Shown: piece after piece, positions 1-8,322 of the stretch
Layout: each line of letters starts with the position of its first letter
Numbering within the stretch: the first letter of the stretch is position 1
Origin: Paraburkholderia sp. BL23I1N1
GTDB taxonomy: Bacteria > Pseudomonadota > Gammaproteobacteria > Burkholderiales > Burkholderiaceae
Direction: 5' to 3'
Assembly: GCF_003610295.1 (NCBI RefSeq)
Contig: NZ_RAPV01000001.1
Span: 4,464,001 to 4,528,000, forward strand
Length of the DNA stretch: 64,000 bases
Program-made: the position numbers and the translations under genes
Notes under the pieces: generated by a model
Seen by the model: only the letters and a program-made list of their open reading frames with translations
The model's database searches: none
Told to the model about the DNA's origin: nothing

Positions 1-55
1 GGGGGTAGTAGGCGAAGTGCAGTGACGGTCACGATATTTCCTTAAGGAGAGACTT

Positions 56-757
56 ATGCATGCCATCGACGTGATGACCCCAGCGGTTGTGGTTACAGCA
101 CCTGAAATGACTGTGCAGGCGGCGGCAAAACGGCTTGCCGATAACCACATCAGTGGCATGCCTGTGGTTGACGCGGGAGGGCAGGTCATCGGCATGATCA
201 GTGAAGGTGATCTGCTGCATCGAACCGAAATCGACACTGACGCTGATGCCGAAGGAAAGAGAAGATCATGGTGGCTTGACTTTTTTGCATCGACCCGTGA
301 ACTCGCGAGTACGTATGTCAAGGAACACGCACGCACGGTGCGCGACGTCATGAGCGATAAGGTCGTGTCAGTTGCGGAGGATACGCCCCTTGCCGATATC
401 GCGGATCTGCTGGAACGGCGGCGGATCAAGCGCGTGCCCGTCATGCGCGACGGCAAGCTGGTTGGGATCGTCAGTCGCGCCAATCTGATTCGTGCGCTCG
501 CCAGCGTCCCGGCCGACGCGCTGCCGGTTGCATCCGGCGACCAGCAAATTCACGACGCGATCGTGCGCGAACTCAGCAATCATCGTTGGGCGCAGCCCAG
601 TCAGAACGTGATTGTCAAGCAAGGCATCGTGCATCTGTGGGCCGTTGTCCAGTCGGAAGAAGAACGACGCGCAATCTGTGTCGCAGCGCAGAGCGTGCAT
701 GGGGTCAAGGAAGTCAGGAGTTACATTGAATTTCCCATGGCTTTGCCAGCAATGTAG
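56..757 (+). CDS. CBS-domain pair with C-terminal BON domain
   Basis: The 233-residue protein has two CBS motifs (about residues 1-60 and 95-150) followed by a BON domain (about 160-225). The start has a good ribosome site (AAGGAGAG). The first CBS repeat carries the typical HISGMPVVD segment and the second RIKRVPVMRDGKLVGIVSR. CBS pairs bind adenine nucleotides and sense energy state; BON domains bind membranes or ligands. No enzyme domain is fused, so a regulatory or sensor role is inferred. In Burkholderia such proteins sit in low-oxygen stress islands beside Usp and Hsp20 genes, which is also the context here. Its promoter lies mostly outside the window. Confidence 0.9.
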   Translation: MHAIDVMTPAVVVTAPEMTVQAAAKRLADNHISGMPVVDAGGQVIGMISEGDLLHRTEIDTDADAEGKRRSWWLDFFASTRELASTYVKEHARTVRDVMSDKVVSVAEDTPLADIADLLERRRIKRVPVMRDGKLVGIVSRANLIRALASVPADALPVASGDQQIHDAIVRELSNHRWAQPSQNVIVKQGIVHLWAVVQSEEERRAICVAAQSVHGVKEVRSYIEFPMALPAM

Positions 758-833
758 GAGCACCTCCGTTGCGCAGCCGCCCGGGCCTTGCCGGGCAGGT
801 GAGCATTGGAGAGCATACGAGCCGAGGTACGAC

Positions 834-1112
834 ATGATGCATATCACTTTTCCTCAGGAGCGCCCGCAGTATGGCGGGCCGGATCCCGTTCTGGTGTTCC
901 CTGCCGTGATCAATGGTGAACGCATCCGGTGCGCGATCACGGCTGAAGCGCTGGAAGATCATTTCAGCGCTGCATCGCTGCGCGAAGACGACCTGATCGG
1001 TGCGTTCGAGGCCCATCGGGGTGCGATCGAAGACGCCGCGCAGCGGTTGCTGGGTGAACTCGGCGGCAAGCCGGTCCTGTTGCATAGCGGCTATTTCCGT
1101 TTCTGCGAGTGA
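834..1112 (+). CDS. DUF1488-like small protein
   Basis: The 92-residue protein begins MMHITFPQERPQY and has the pattern of the short DUF1488 family: a beta-rich N-terminus with FPAVINGERIRCAITAEAL and a helical C-terminus ending in a short strand. The function of the family is unknown. The start at 834 was chosen over an upstream in-frame start because the longer version would run through the preceding CBS-BON gene. It lies 77 bases after that gene and 37 bases before the next small gene, so the three may be cotranscribed. Confidence 0.65.
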   Translation: MMHITFPQERPQYGGPDPVLVFPAVINGERIRCAITAEALEDHFSAASLREDDLIGAFEAHRGAIEDAAQRLLGELGGKPVLLHSGYFRFCE

Positions 1113-1149
1113 TCCGCGCGCCGTATCTTTTCCCACCAGGAGTCCCGCC

Positions 1150-1377
1150 ATGCCTCGCGATAAACTGTTGGTCCCGTTGCTCGAGATCGCACAAGGGACG
1201 GCACTGAGGGAAGACGATCTGGCACGTATGGTAGGCGATGAAATCAGTCGTCTGTCGGCCGGTGCGCGTGTTCACGACTATATTCAGGTGATCGCGATCA
1301 AGTGCGTAACCGACAAAGTGAGACAGACCGCCTCCCACAACCGTGCCAACGCCAACCATCACGCAAGGGAGGGGTGA
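1150..1377 (+). CDS. small hypothetical protein
   Basis: A 75-residue protein beginning MPRDKLLVPLLEIAQG. It is preceded by a CAGGAG ribosome site eight bases from the ATG. The body looks fully helical (LREDDLARMVGDEISRL) with a short basic tail. I do not recognise the family. It lies one base before the start of the broken alcohol dehydrogenase gene and in the same direction, suggesting a common transcript. Confidence 0.5.
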   Translation: MPRDKLLVPLLEIAQGTALREDDLARMVGDEISRLSAGARVHDYIQVIAIKCVTDKVRQTASHNRANANHHAREG

Positions 1378-1378
1378 G

Positions 1379-2369
1379 ATGCGGGCAATGGTATTCGATG
1401 ACGCCGGGGGGTCTACTGCGCGACTTGCAGGTTCCAGATCCTGTGCCGGCTGCGGGCCAGTTGCTGATCGATGTCCACGCATGCGGTATTTGCCGTACCG
1501 ACCTGCATCTGATTGACCACGAACTGCCCCATCCAAAGCGGCCGGTGATCCCGGGGCATGAAATCGTCGGCACTGTTGCGGCAGTGGGGCCGGGAGTAAG
1601 CGGCTTCAGTGTGGGGGAGCGGGTCGGCGTGCCATGGCTAGGCCATACCTGCGGCCGTTGCCGTTACTGTCTCTCCGGTCGCGAGAATCTGTGCGATGAA
1701 CCGGGTTTTACGGGGGTACACGATCGATGGCGGTTACGCCGAGCGCACGGTCGCAGACAGCCGTTACTGCTTTCATCTACCTGACCGATATTCGGACGTG
1801 GAGGCGGCGCCGCTGCTGTGCGCGGGACTCATCGGCTATCGGACTCTGGCCATGGCAGGCGACGCGCAGCGCATCGGCAATCTACGGCTTTGGTGCAGCC
1901 GCGCATATCGTCGCTCAGGTCGCGCTTCGTCAGGGGGCGCGCAGTTTATGCCTTTACGCGTGCCGGCGACGTGGCGGCTCAGCAACTCGCGCTGCGGCTC
2001 GGCGCGACGTGGGCCGGCAGCAGTAACGAAGCGGCGCCGGACGAACTCGACGCCGCGCTGCTATTCGCTCCAGTCGGTGCGCTCGTGCCGATCGCCCTGA
2101 AGGCAGTGGTGAAAGGCGGCATTGTGGTGTGCGGCGGAATTCACATGAGCGACATCCCGTCTTTTCCCTATGACTTTCTATGGGGCGAGCGTCGCGTGGT
2201 GTCGGTGGCGAATCTCACGCGCGAAGACGGGCTTGCGTTTATGCGTCTGGCCGCCGAGATTCCGCTCGACATCGAAACGACGCGCTATCCGCTGGGTGAG
2301 GCCAACCAGGTGCTCGCCGATTTGCGCGAGGGAAAGCTGACGGGGGCCGCGGTGCTGGCAATCCGCTAA
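1379..2369 (+). pseudogene. zinc-dependent alcohol dehydrogenase, broken by four +1 frameshifts
   Basis: Joined over three reading frames, this is a full-length medium-chain Zn alcohol dehydrogenase of about 330 residues. The GROES-like part shows the catalytic zinc motif CGICRTDLH and PGHEIVG. The structural zinc region has GHTCGRCRYCLSGRENLC, and the Rossmann part has IYGFGAAAHIVAQV. The C-terminus (SDIPSFPYDFLWGERRVVSVAN) is typical of the AdhA/YogA-like group. Continuity needs removal of one base at each of four places: the G run at 1406-1411, the G run at 1712-1716, the AA at 1879-1880 and the A at 1943. All four are single-base insertions and the protein is otherwise well kept. This means either very young decay or local sequence error. 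Confidence 0.85.
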
Positions 2370-2423
2370 CGGGATCGCCAGGCACGATTGTGTGCAAGCG
2401 CTTGCCTGTCGCTTGCATGTCGA

Positions 2424-4124
2424 TCACGCGGCGCTCTGGTAACCAGCCGCGTCCCAGCCGCTCGTCTGCCAGTGGGTCGTATCGCTGCGAACAGCGTGCT
2501 CTACCGGACTCTCCGGGTGCATGCGGATCAACAGCGGTTTCCAGTACGTCGCGTGCTGAAAGGCGCCGAGCGGCACGTGCGTATCGAAAGCAACCGTTAA
2601 AGCGACTTCGTCAGGCGTGAGCGGCTCTTCGTTCGCGAGTTGCCTGACCAGCACAGCTGCATTGGCGTCAGACGACTGACCTGGGTCCATTGCGCGTTTG
2701 CGTACGCGTTCGGCAAGCTGCCGCACAGACGTGTGGAAATCCAGCAGGAACACCGGCACGTCGAACGCGCATGCCAGCTCGATGAAGGACGCACGATGCC
2801 GCTGTTTCAGGAACGTCGCGTCCACTAGTACTGGATAGCCTGCTTCGAGCACGCGGCGCGCCATCGCTAGCAGCGCATCGTAGTGTGAGTCGATCGCTTT
2901 GCGCGAGTACGCGGCAGCGGGCAGGGCGTGGTGGTCCGGCGGCGCGAACGGATGCGCTCGCTTGCGCTCGGTATCGCTGGAGAGGCGGATTGCGCCGATA
3001 CGGGTGGCAAGCGCCTCGCTCGCCATCGATTTGCCGGAACCGGAATAGCCGTGACAGAGCAGCAGATACGGCTCTGGCGCGCTTGCTATCCGGGCGGCGC
3101 AGGCCACATAGTTCCGGGCGCGTGCGAGACCGTCCACGGCGGACGACCCGCGTGCCTTCAGTACTTCGACAAGCGCCCGCACCAATGCCCGGTAGACAAT
3201 ATAGAAACGCAACGCCGGGAGTGCTCCGAAGTCGCCGGTCTGTTGCAGCCAGCCGTTCAGGAGCGTCGACGCGAGATCGTAGCGGCCATGTGCCTGCAGA
3301 TCCATCAGCGGAAAAGCGAGGTCGCTTGCGACGTCGATCCAGCGCAAGGCGTCGCTGAATTCGATGCAGTCGAACATGACAGCGTCGTTTCCTTTGCGCA
3401 CGATGTTATCGAGGTGCAAATCACCGTGGCATTCGCGCACGAACCCGCCCGCGCGACGCGCCTCAAAATGCCCAGCGAGCCGCGCCGCTTCCCTTTCGCA
3501 CCACTGACGCACACCGGCGGGCACGAGTGAGCCGGCTTCCCGTTCGAGCGACGTCAGCACGGTCTCCATCTGTGCGCGCACGAACGTTGCCGTTCCCAGC
3601 ATGCTGCGCGGTGGGGGCGTGGAGGCGCAGCGGTGAAACGCTGCAAGACGTTCGGCTACCCGGTCGATCTGCGCGACACCCAGTTCGCCGCGCATGAGCA
3701 GGTGGGAAAACAATTCTCGTTCGTCGAACCGCTTCATCCGGACCGCATGTTCGACGGGCGTCCCTCGTGCGCCGATCTTACGGATGGGTCCGAGGCGTAC
3801 CACAGGCACCACGCTGAGATAGAACTTGCGAGCGACCCGCCGGTTCAGCCTCACTTCTTCATTGCAGTCATGCAGCCTCGCGGCTACGTCCGTGAAATCG
3901 ACGAATCCCAGATCGACAGGTTTCTTGATCTTGTACGCAAATCGCCCGGCCAGATAGATCACGGAAATGTGGGTTTCGATTCGCCGGATGCGTCCCGCCG
4001 GATGGCGATACGAGCAGGGGCGCTGCAACGCTGCGTCGATGCGCGACCAACCGCGGCGGGCGATGCGTTCACGATTCTGCGCATGAAGCGGCCGGCGAAT
4101 GGACGCCGTTGATCGGGTAAGCAT
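2424..4124 (-). CDS. aminoglycoside-phosphotransferase-like kinase fused to AAA ATPase
   Basis: This 566-residue protein combines an APH/choline-kinase-like N-terminal half with a P-loop kinase C-terminal half. The N-terminal half has the catalytic loop HGDLHLDNI and the metal-binding FDCIEF near residues 235-255. The C-terminal half has Walker A GYSGSGKS near residue 355 and a DATFLKQRHR segment typical of AAA_33 or gluconate-kinase-like folds. Proteins of this architecture are common in proteobacteria and have no firmly assigned substrate. Start: an ATG preceded by GGAG. It is transcribed divergently from hsp20, and a perfect FNR-type site lies in the shared promoter region 107 bases upstream. 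Confidence 0.85.
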   Translation of the reverse strand: MLTRSTASIRRPLHAQNRERIARRGWSRIDAALQRPCSYRHPAGRIRRIETHISVIYLAGRFAYKIKKPVDLGFVDFTDVAARLHDCNEEVRLNRRVARKFYLSVVPVVRLGPIRKIGARGTPVEHAVRMKRFDERELFSHLLMRGELGVAQIDRVAERLAAFHRCASTPPPRSMLGTATFVRAQMETVLTSLEREAGSLVPAGVRQWCEREAARLAGHFEARRAGGFVRECHGDLHLDNIVRKGNDAVMFDCIEFSDALRWIDVASDLAFPLMDLQAHGRYDLASTLLNGWLQQTGDFGALPALRFYIVYRALVRALVEVLKARGSSAVDGLARARNYVACAARIASAPEPYLLLCHGYSGSGKSMASEALATRIGAIRLSSDTERKRAHPFAPPDHHALPAAAYSRKAIDSHYDALLAMARRVLEAGYPVLVDATFLKQRHRASFIELACAFDVPVFLLDFHTSVRQLAERVRKRAMDPGQSSDANAAVLVRQLANEEPLTPDEVALTVAFDTHVPLGAFQHATYWKPLLIRMHPESPVEHAVRSDTTHWQTSGWDAAGYQSAA

Positions 4125-4230
4125 GGATGACTCCGCAGATTCAAGAGGGCACTTCCAGCATAAGCAGACTCCGGCCTGCGGAATTGATGGAGGTCAGTGT
4201 TTTGCGAACCGCTCCGGTTACGCGTGGCAA

Positions 4231-4244
4231 TTGATACATATCAA
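4231..4244. promoter_or_regulatory. FNR-type binding site between the divergent kinase and hsp20 genes
   Basis: The palindrome TTGATACATATCAA fits the FNR/Anr consensus TTGAY-N4-RTCAA exactly. It is centred at 4237.5. A -10-like TAAAGT at 4266-4271 would give a class II promoter toward hsp20 with the site near -41.5. That binding occurs is inferred. Confidence 0.75.
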
Positions 4245-4342
4245 CGGACGTTCTACGTAGAGACCTAAAGTCGTTGATGAAGTGGCCGTTTGAAGCTGTG
4301 TGACATCCATGGCGATCATGGACTTTTTGAGGAGTAGCTACG

Positions 4343-4777
4343 ATGAGCAACTTGACACGTTATGAGCCGTTCTCGATGGAAGCGGTACCGGATCTGTTTC
4401 ATGGTTTGTTCCGCCCCCTGCGCGGCATCGCAACGGGCGATGACGCACCGCTGGCGGACATGAAGCTCGATGTGACGGAAAACGACACGGCGTACATGGT
4501 TAAAGCAGAACTGCCGGGCGTCGATAAAAAGGACATCGACGTGAAGATCGACGGCAACACCGTATCGATCAGCGCGAAGGTGGAACGCAACAAGGAATTG
4601 AAGGAGGGCGAGCGGGTGCTGCGACGCGAGCGTTATTCGGGCGCAATCAGCCGGTCGTTCTCGCTGGCGAGCGATGTCGATGAAGCGACGGCGGCGGCGC
4701 AGTATCAGGACGGCGTGCTGTCGCTGACCTTGCCGAAGAAGGCGGCATCGTCACAGAAGCGCCTGGAGATCCGCTAG
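4343..4777 (+). CDS. Hsp20/alpha-crystallin small heat-shock protein
   Basis: At 144 residues this has the usual length of class A bacterial small heat-shock proteins, ATP-independent holdases in the cytoplasm. The alpha-crystallin domain spans about residues 38-140: it begins DMKLDVTENDTAYMVKAELPG and ends with DGVLSLTLPKK. The C-terminal tail KRLEIR supplies a partial I-x-I-like anchor. The ribosome site GAGGAG precedes the ATG. The first arginine of the signature is in RRERYSGAISRSF. An FNR-type site about 100 bases upstream suggests induction at low oxygen, as for hsp20 genes in the B. cenocepacia low-oxygen locus. Confidence 0.93.
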   Translation: MSNLTRYEPFSMEAVPDLFHGLFRPLRGIATGDDAPLADMKLDVTENDTAYMVKAELPGVDKKDIDVKIDGNTVSISAKVERNKELKEGERVLRRERYSGAISRSFSLASDVDEATAAAQYQDGVLSLTLPKKAASSQKRLEIR

Positions 4778-4904
4778 CGGTGATACGGGGGCCGGGTGCG
4801 CGTAGGGCAGCGCACCCTGGCTTATTGAAGGCCATTCCGTGGACCTTGGGCTGGCCGGTTCAAAGACCTCCAGACGGCCGCTCAATGGCCTCCCAATCTC
4901 GATC

Positions 4905-5561
4905 TCAAGCGTGCTGCCCGCTCGGCAAGCCGACGGTCTGCGCGAGGATCGGCAGTTCATCCTCATTGAGCCGCAACGCGTCGGCGAGGAGCCGGTGATT
5001 GATCCAGCCGCGGATCACGTTGACAAGCCCGGCTGACGCGCAATAGAGCGCTACGTTCTGCGCAATCGCGCCAGCGGTGACAGCAGAAAATCGTTCACGC
5101 TGTTGCTGCGGCATCTCCTGCAGACTGGACGTCCGAACCACATAGACCAGATCGAGCGGCGCCTTGCCGACGAAGTCCTGATAGCCGGTCAGATTACGCG
5201 CATCGATGGCGTGCTTGAGCAGCAGCTGATGGTTGGGCGCATCGTAACGATAAACTCCATTTGGCAGCGCTACATAGATGTCGATTTCGTTGTGGGCATG
5301 TGGCGATGGCGCGGTGCGTCCGCCGCTGACCGGACGGTTGACGCCATCCGCGGCCCACAGCAATTCTCCGAGTGTGCCCATTGACAGCACGGTCGGTGCG
5401 AATTCACGGCTACTTGATCGAAACGACAGCGCGGTCATCAGCGGCAGACCGGAGCGTTGGTCGGGGTGTGGCAGTGCGATGGCTTTCGGCGCAGTGCCTT
5501 CGGCCGATTCGGGCCGTGCCTCAGGCAAGGTCTCGTAGGTCAGAAATTGCATCTCAGTCAT
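4905..5561 (-). CDS. SagB-type/nitroreductase-family FMN oxidoreductase
   Basis: The 218-residue protein has the nitroreductase fold of the SagB/ThcOx dehydrogenase group: SFRSSSREFAPTVLSMGTLGELLWAADGVNRP near residues 48-78, a central APLDLVYVV strand, and the C-terminal AGAIAQNVALYCASAGL helix followed by the glycine-rich VGLPSGQH. These proteins bind FMN and reduce or oxidise small substrates; the substrate here is unknown. The start has AAGGAG eight bases upstream. A perfect FNR-type site lies about 80 bases upstream, with a TATCGT -10-like element on the same strand at the spacing expected of a class II promoter. Confidence 0.85.
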   Translation of the reverse strand: MTEMQFLTYETLPEARPESAEGTAPKAIALPHPDQRSGLPLMTALSFRSSSREFAPTVLSMGTLGELLWAADGVNRPVSGGRTAPSPHAHNEIDIYVALPNGVYRYDAPNHQLLLKHAIDARNLTGYQDFVGKAPLDLVYVVRTSSLQEMPQQQRERFSAVTAGAIAQNVALYCASAGLVNVIRGWINHRLLADALRLNEDELPILAQTVGLPSGQHA

Positions 5562-5639
5562 CTCAAACTCCTTTGAACGTCACATGTATCCGGTTGGCGC
5601 ACCGCCAGTTTCACGATAGTTCGCGCGCTGGCGCACCCC

Positions 5640-5653
5640 TTGATTTCAATCAA
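5640..5653. promoter_or_regulatory. FNR-type binding site upstream of the nitroreductase
   Basis: TTGATTTCAATCAA matches TTGAY-N4-RTCAA exactly. It overlaps the 3' end of the rhomboid remnant and points toward the nitroreductase start at 5561. A TATCGT element lies at 5613-5618 on the minus strand, placing the site centre near -41.5. Confidence 0.75.
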
Positions 5654-5858
5654 GCCAAGAGTGGTGCCGGGGCCGCGACCAGTAGACCATTAGCGCGATC
5701 GCGGCGAGCATGCCGCCTATATGCGCAAAATGAGCGACGCCCGCTTCTGCGCCGCTCGCGCCTAGAAAGAGTTCGACCACGCCGTTCGCCGAGAACAGAT
5801 AGCCGCGGTCCAAAGGGAAATGACCGATGTTGTGCGCGGGCAGAAGTTCGGAAGCCAT
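5646..5858 (-). pseudogene. C-terminal remnant of a rhomboid-like membrane protein
   Basis: The 70 residues resemble only the last part of a rhomboid protease. There is a helix, then GVAHFAHIGGMLAAIALMVYW, which corresponds to the transmembrane helix carrying the catalytic histidine (AH-x-x-H-x-x-G). The GxSG serine helix and all earlier transmembrane segments are absent, so proteolytic activity is not expected. It has its own ATG with GGAGG a few bases upstream, abutting the end of the chaB remnant, so it could still be translated. Most likely it is a deletion fragment. Confidence 0.55.
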
Positions 5859-6092
5859 TCAATCCTCCATTCTGCCGGCGCCCTGATCCCGCGGCACCCA
5901 TGTATCGGCTTGCTTGATGTATGCGGGCTTGACGGCGGCCTAGGCAATCCGGTGCGCGATTTCTTCCTGACGTGACTCTCCGGTATGCGCTGCATACGCG
6001 TGGTTGAACGCGCTGCGATAGATATTTTGCGCTTGCTCGGGAAGATGATTGCGCACGGGCGCGGGCAAATCGGCGTTGAAAAAGTAGGGCAT
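5859..6092 (-). pseudogene. chaB: ChaB-family protein with an internal amber codon
   Basis: The frame begins MPYFFNADLPAPVRNHLPEQ, the ChaB signature, and continues QNIYRSAFNHAYAAYTGESR. At codon 51 (bases 5940-5942) a TAG replaces what is normally the tryptophan of the A-W-A-A-V-K motif. The same frame then continues AAVKPAYIKQADTWVPRD to a normal stop at 5859. ChaB proteins are small and of unclear role, once linked to the ChaA cation antiporter. The truncated 50-residue product is probably non-functional. It is divergent from the DHH gene and shares with it the FNR-type site at 6176-6189. Confidence 0.8.
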
Positions 6093-6175
6093 CGGTGTTC
6101 GGGGCGGGCAGCAAGGCAGGCTGGCTATGATCGGGATTGACTACGGCCAGACTAGGCTCGCGCAGAGGTTAGTGA

Positions 6176-6189
6176 TTGACATGGGTCAA
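6176..6189. promoter_or_regulatory. FNR-type binding site upstream of the DHH gene
   Basis: TTGACATGGGTCAA matches TTGAY-N4-RTCAA. A TATCGT -10-like hexamer lies at 6211-6216, placing the site centre near -41.5 of a promoter reading into the gene at 6256. The same -10 hexamer occurs at the nitroreductase promoter. Confidence 0.75.
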
Positions 6190-6255
6190 GAGCCTGGACC
6201 TTCAGCGGACTATCGTGCGTGAAACGATTCCTGAAACCAGATCTGGTGAAAGTGT

Positions 6256-7245
6256 ATGAAGCACTACGATGTGTTCAATGGCGACGCCGACGGAATCTGC
6301 GCGCTGCACCAACTGCGCCTCGCGAAGCCATTGCGGTCCTTGCTGATAACGGGTGTCAAGCGCGACGTGGCGCTGCTCAGCCGCGTTTCTGTCAGGTGGG
6401 ACAGTTCGGTGACGGTACTGGACATTTCTCTGGATACCAATCGGACCGCATTGCTTGCATTGCTTGAGCACGGAGTCAAGATTGAATACTTCGATCATCA
6501 TTTTGCCGGCGCGATTCCCGAACATCCTGGCCTGAGCACGTACATCGAGACGGCGCCCGACATCTGCACGAGCATGCTCGTGGACCGTTATCTGGAAGGA
6601 CAACACCGTCTCTGGGCTATCGTCGGCGCATACGGCGACAACCTCGCGCATGCGGCGCAAACGCTTGCCGAGAGCCGCGGGCTTCAACCTGGCCAGATCG
6701 AACAATTGCGTGAACTGGGAGAGTCGATCAACTACAACGCCTATGGAGACAGTGAGGCGGACCTCCTGATTCACCCGGCGAGACTTTACGAAACGCTGCG
6801 CGCTTATGCCGACCCATTCCAGTTCGCGGCGAACGAGCCGATTGCGCAAGCGCTGTGCGCCGCACGGTGGCACGACATGGAACTGGCGCTGGGATTGCTT
6901 CCCAGTGCAGTTTTCTCGGGTGGGTCAATTTATGTGTTGCCCAAGGAGGGATGGGCTCGAAGGGTGCGGGGCACTTTCGGCAATTTTCTGGCGAGAATGT
7001 CACCTGATCGTGCCCATGCCGTCCTCACCGTGGATGCTCAAGGCGACTATACGGTGAGCGTGCGGGCGCCGCTCGCCAATCCTTACGGCGCGGATGAATT
7101 ATGCAGACGGTTCGCAAGCGGCAGCGGCCGGGTCGGCGCGGCCGGCATCGGCCGGCTTCCGCATGATCGCCTGAGGGACTTCATGCGCGCATTCGACAAA
7201 ACGTTTGGCGTGGGCGTTGCCGTGACCGGCGACACGCGGCCTTGA
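6256..7245 (+). CDS. DHH-superfamily phosphoesterase-like protein
   Basis: The 329-residue protein starts MKHYDVFNGDADGICALHQL, the DHH-family motif I, and has the name-giving motif EYFDHHFAG near residue 77. The C-terminal half has the DHHA1-like GSGRVGAAGIGRLP glycine cluster. DHH proteins are Mn-dependent phosphoesterases acting on oligonucleotides, cyclic dinucleotides or pyrophosphate. The motif order fits a stand-alone nanoRNase-like enzyme, but the substrate cannot be read from the sequence. The gene is monocistronic, with an FNR-type site 67-80 bases upstream of the ATG, so low-oxygen induction is inferred. Confidence 0.8.
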   Translation: MKHYDVFNGDADGICALHQLRLAKPLRSLLITGVKRDVALLSRVSVRWDSSVTVLDISLDTNRTALLALLEHGVKIEYFDHHFAGAIPEHPGLSTYIETAPDICTSMLVDRYLEGQHRLWAIVGAYGDNLAHAAQTLAESRGLQPGQIEQLRELGESINYNAYGDSEADLLIHPARLYETLRAYADPFQFAANEPIAQALCAARWHDMELALGLLPSAVFSGGSIYVLPKEGWARRVRGTFGNFLARMSPDRAHAVLTVDAQGDYTVSVRAPLANPYGADELCRRFASGSGRVGAAGIGRLPHDRLRDFMRAFDKTFGVGVAVTGDTRP

Positions 7246-7380
7246 GCGCGTGTCGAGCTTCATTTCGCGTACCGAACGTGCAACTTTGCCGGCCTATCCG
7301 GATTGGTATAAAGTCAGTCCTTGACCGCCACGCGATGGATGTGCATTGCCGTATCCGTTCCTCATGGGTGTGCCGCCTGT

Positions 7381-8322
7381 ATGAAATACAAAGACTATTA
7401 CGAGACCTTGGGTCTCGAGCGCAGCGCGTCTCAGGAGGACGTCAAACGTTCGTATCGGAAGCTCGCGCGCAAGTACCACCCGGACCTCAGCAAGCACACC
7501 GACGCCGAAGATCGCTTCAAGGAACTGGGCGAAGCCTATGAGGTGCTCAAGGACCCGGAGAAGCGCGCAGCCTACGACCGCATGGGCAGCGAATGGCGCA
7601 ACGGCCAGGACTTCCAGCCGCCGCCGAACTGGGACGAGGGCTTCGAATTCCGCGGCGCGGGCAGCGAGACCGGCGAGCAAGCCGATCTCCACGATCTCTT
7701 CGAGAAGATGTTCGGCGGCGCGCGTGGCGCGCGTCCGCGGCAGCAGCCTTTCGATTTGCGCGGCGAAGACCATCACGCGAAGGTACTGATTGATCTCGAA
7801 GACGCGTATCGCGGCGCCCAGCGCTCAATTTCGCTGCAAATGCCGGTGATTGATGAACAAGGTCATGTTTCGCTAGAAACACGTACGCTTAATGTGTCCA
7901 TTCCCAAGGGAATTCGCGCGGGCCAGCATCTGCGGCTGAGCGGGCAGGGAGCCGCAGGCACCACGCCCGGAAACGCCGGGGACCTCTACCTGGAAATCGC
8001 CTTTCGGGAACACCCGCGCTTTCGCGTGGACGGGCGCGACGTCTCGCTCGAGTTGCCGGTGGCGCCGTGGGAGGCGGGCCTCGGCGCGCAGGTTACCGTG
8101 CCGACGCCTGACGGTTCGGTCGAAATGACGGTGCCGGCGGATTCTGCCGGCGGCAGGCGCTTGCGGCTTAAAGGCAAGGGCATTCCAGGCGACCCGCCAG
8201 GCGATCTGTATGTGATTCTGAATATCGTGCTGCCGCCGACGAATAGCGACACGGCGAAGGCTGCCTACGATGCGATGCGGCGGGCGTTCAACTTCAATCC
8301 TCGCACGAACTTCTATCGGTGA
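7381..8322 (+). CDS. cbpA: DnaJ-family co-chaperone CbpA
   Basis: The 313-residue protein has a J domain at residues 1-70 with the HPD motif (KYHPDLSKH), a glycine-poor linker, and the DnaJ C-terminal substrate-binding region from about residue 115 to the end. It lacks the CxxCxGxG zinc domain, as is usual for CbpA. CbpA works with DnaK and binds curved DNA in stationary or stressed cells. The start at MKYKDYYETLG was chosen over an upstream in-frame ATG because it opens the J domain. The next gene, cbpM, overlaps the stop codon. Confidence 0.93.
   Translation: MKYKDYYETLGLERSASQEDVKRSYRKLARKYHPDLSKHTDAEDRFKELGEAYEVLKDPEKRAAYDRMGSEWRNGQDFQPPPNWDEGFEFRGAGSETGEQADLHDLFEKMFGGARGARPRQQPFDLRGEDHHAKVLIDLEDAYRGAQRSISLQMPVIDEQGHVSLETRTLNVSIPKGIRAGQHLRLSGQGAAGTTPGNAGDLYLEIAFREHPRFRVDGRDVSLELPVAPWEAGLGAQVTVPTPDGSVEMTVPADSAGGRRLRLKGKGIPGDPPGDLYVILNIVLPPTNSDTAKAAYDAMRRAFNFNPRTNFYR

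Noticed and set aside
4300..4342. ROSE or fourU RNA thermometer in the hsp20 leader
   Set aside because: A small CCATG/CATGG hairpin is present, but no segment pairs convincingly with the GAGGAG ribosome site.
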